Assembly: GCA_028680705.1 (NCBI GenBank)
Contig: JAQUJY010000009.1
Location: forward strand, 1-53,421
Direction: 5' to 3'
From: Bacteroidales bacterium
GTDB lineage: Bacteria > Bacteroidota > Bacteroidia > Bacteroidales > Tenuifilaceae
Length of the DNA: 53,421 bases
Positions 53,393 to 53,421 of the stretch are shown piece by piece. Position numbers and translations under genes: made by a program. The notes below the pieces were generated by a model. It saw nothing but the letters and a program-made list of their open reading frames with translations, did no database searches and was not told the DNA's origin. Each line of letters starts with the position of its first letter. The stretch's first letter is position 1.

Positions 53393-53421
53393 AGGTGTTT
53401 AGTTTGCAGTTACACCTTTTT
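53393..53421 (+). terminator. Terminator after anmK
   Basis: Stem AGGTGT/ACACCT with a 13-base loop, then T running to the window edge. Confidence 0.7.

Noticed and set aside
1-53421. CRISPR arrays, prophage or restriction system
   Set aside because: No regularly spaced direct repeats, phage structural genes, integrase, methylase or nuclease genes were found.

Overview
The window looks like chromosomal DNA of a member of the phylum Bacteroidota, most likely a Bacteroidales/Marinilabiliales-type organism. The evidence is threefold. Several promoters carry the Bacteroidota-type -7 element TAnnTTTG, the best being in front of the SRP RNA gene. Many gene families are typical of the phylum: DUF4199, short ACT-less SerA next to SerC and DUF1015, ClpB, pyrophosphate-type phosphofructokinase, a BlaI/BlaR1 pair with a TonB tail, and rny/zapA. 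The DNA is AT-rich throughout, and most starts lack a strong Shine-Dalgarno sequence. I see no insertion sequence, prophage, CRISPR array, tRNA or 16S/23S rRNA gene. The window reads as mostly vertical, housekeeping-rich DNA with a few odd islands.

Layout. 1-3.7 kb: the tail of an unrecognised gene, divergent yfcE-like phosphodiesterase and rsmE, a two-gene ABC exporter and a small lipoprotein. 3.84-4.73 kb: a scar made of a decayed partial duplication of the yfcE/rsmE divergent region plus a frameshifted small membrane-protein gene. 4.7-6.7 kb: an exported alpha/beta hydrolase and an ECF sigma factor with a 63-residue companion. 6.9-9.7 kb: uvrA. 9.7-11.9 kb: two exported proteins of unknown function and a small cytosolic protein. 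11.9-19.3 kb, minus strand: a DHOD-like oxidoreductase, a PLP-binding YggS protein, the serine block serC-serA-DUF1015, comB and gcvT. 19.5-20.9 kb: an Hpt/STAS signalling pair and an AT-rich orphan. 21-26.6 kb: clpB and a large M16 protease. 26.6-27.2 kb: a gene-free interval with a strongly structured RNA candidate. 27.2-31.3 kb: an operon of a membrane-anchored unknown, a class IV aminotransferase and an HExxH lipoprotein peptidase. 31.6-34.5 kb: PPi-type PFK, a GT2 glycosyltransferase and DUF4199. 34.6-34.7 kb: SRP RNA. 34.7-37.0 kb: trkA and a nitrilase-family amidase. 37.1-38.8 kb: blaI/blaR1-like pair. 38.8-41.97 kb: a TPR protein, an unknown and a nucleosidase. 41.97-47.07 kb: a five-gene nucleotide-sugar cassette (Wbp-like, for UDP-diacetamido-glucuronate). 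47.1-49.6 kb: rny, 6S RNA, zapA and a coiled-coil gene. 49.7-53.4 kb: M23 peptidase, an unknown exported protein and anmK.

Working together. Serine synthesis (serA, serC), one-carbon transfer (gcvT) and PLP handling (YggS) sit close together. Envelope functions (sugar cassette, GT2, M23 peptidase, anmK recycling, many exported proteins) dominate the right half. The most unusual items are the three-segment alternative-pairing RNA near 26.85 kb, the rsmE duplication scar whose two ends have very different divergence, the sugar cassette that lacks the usual 2-epimerase but carries a CapI/LpsL-like epimerase, and the BlaI-type operator that covers its own -33 element. I found no clearly new multi-gene defence or mobile system.
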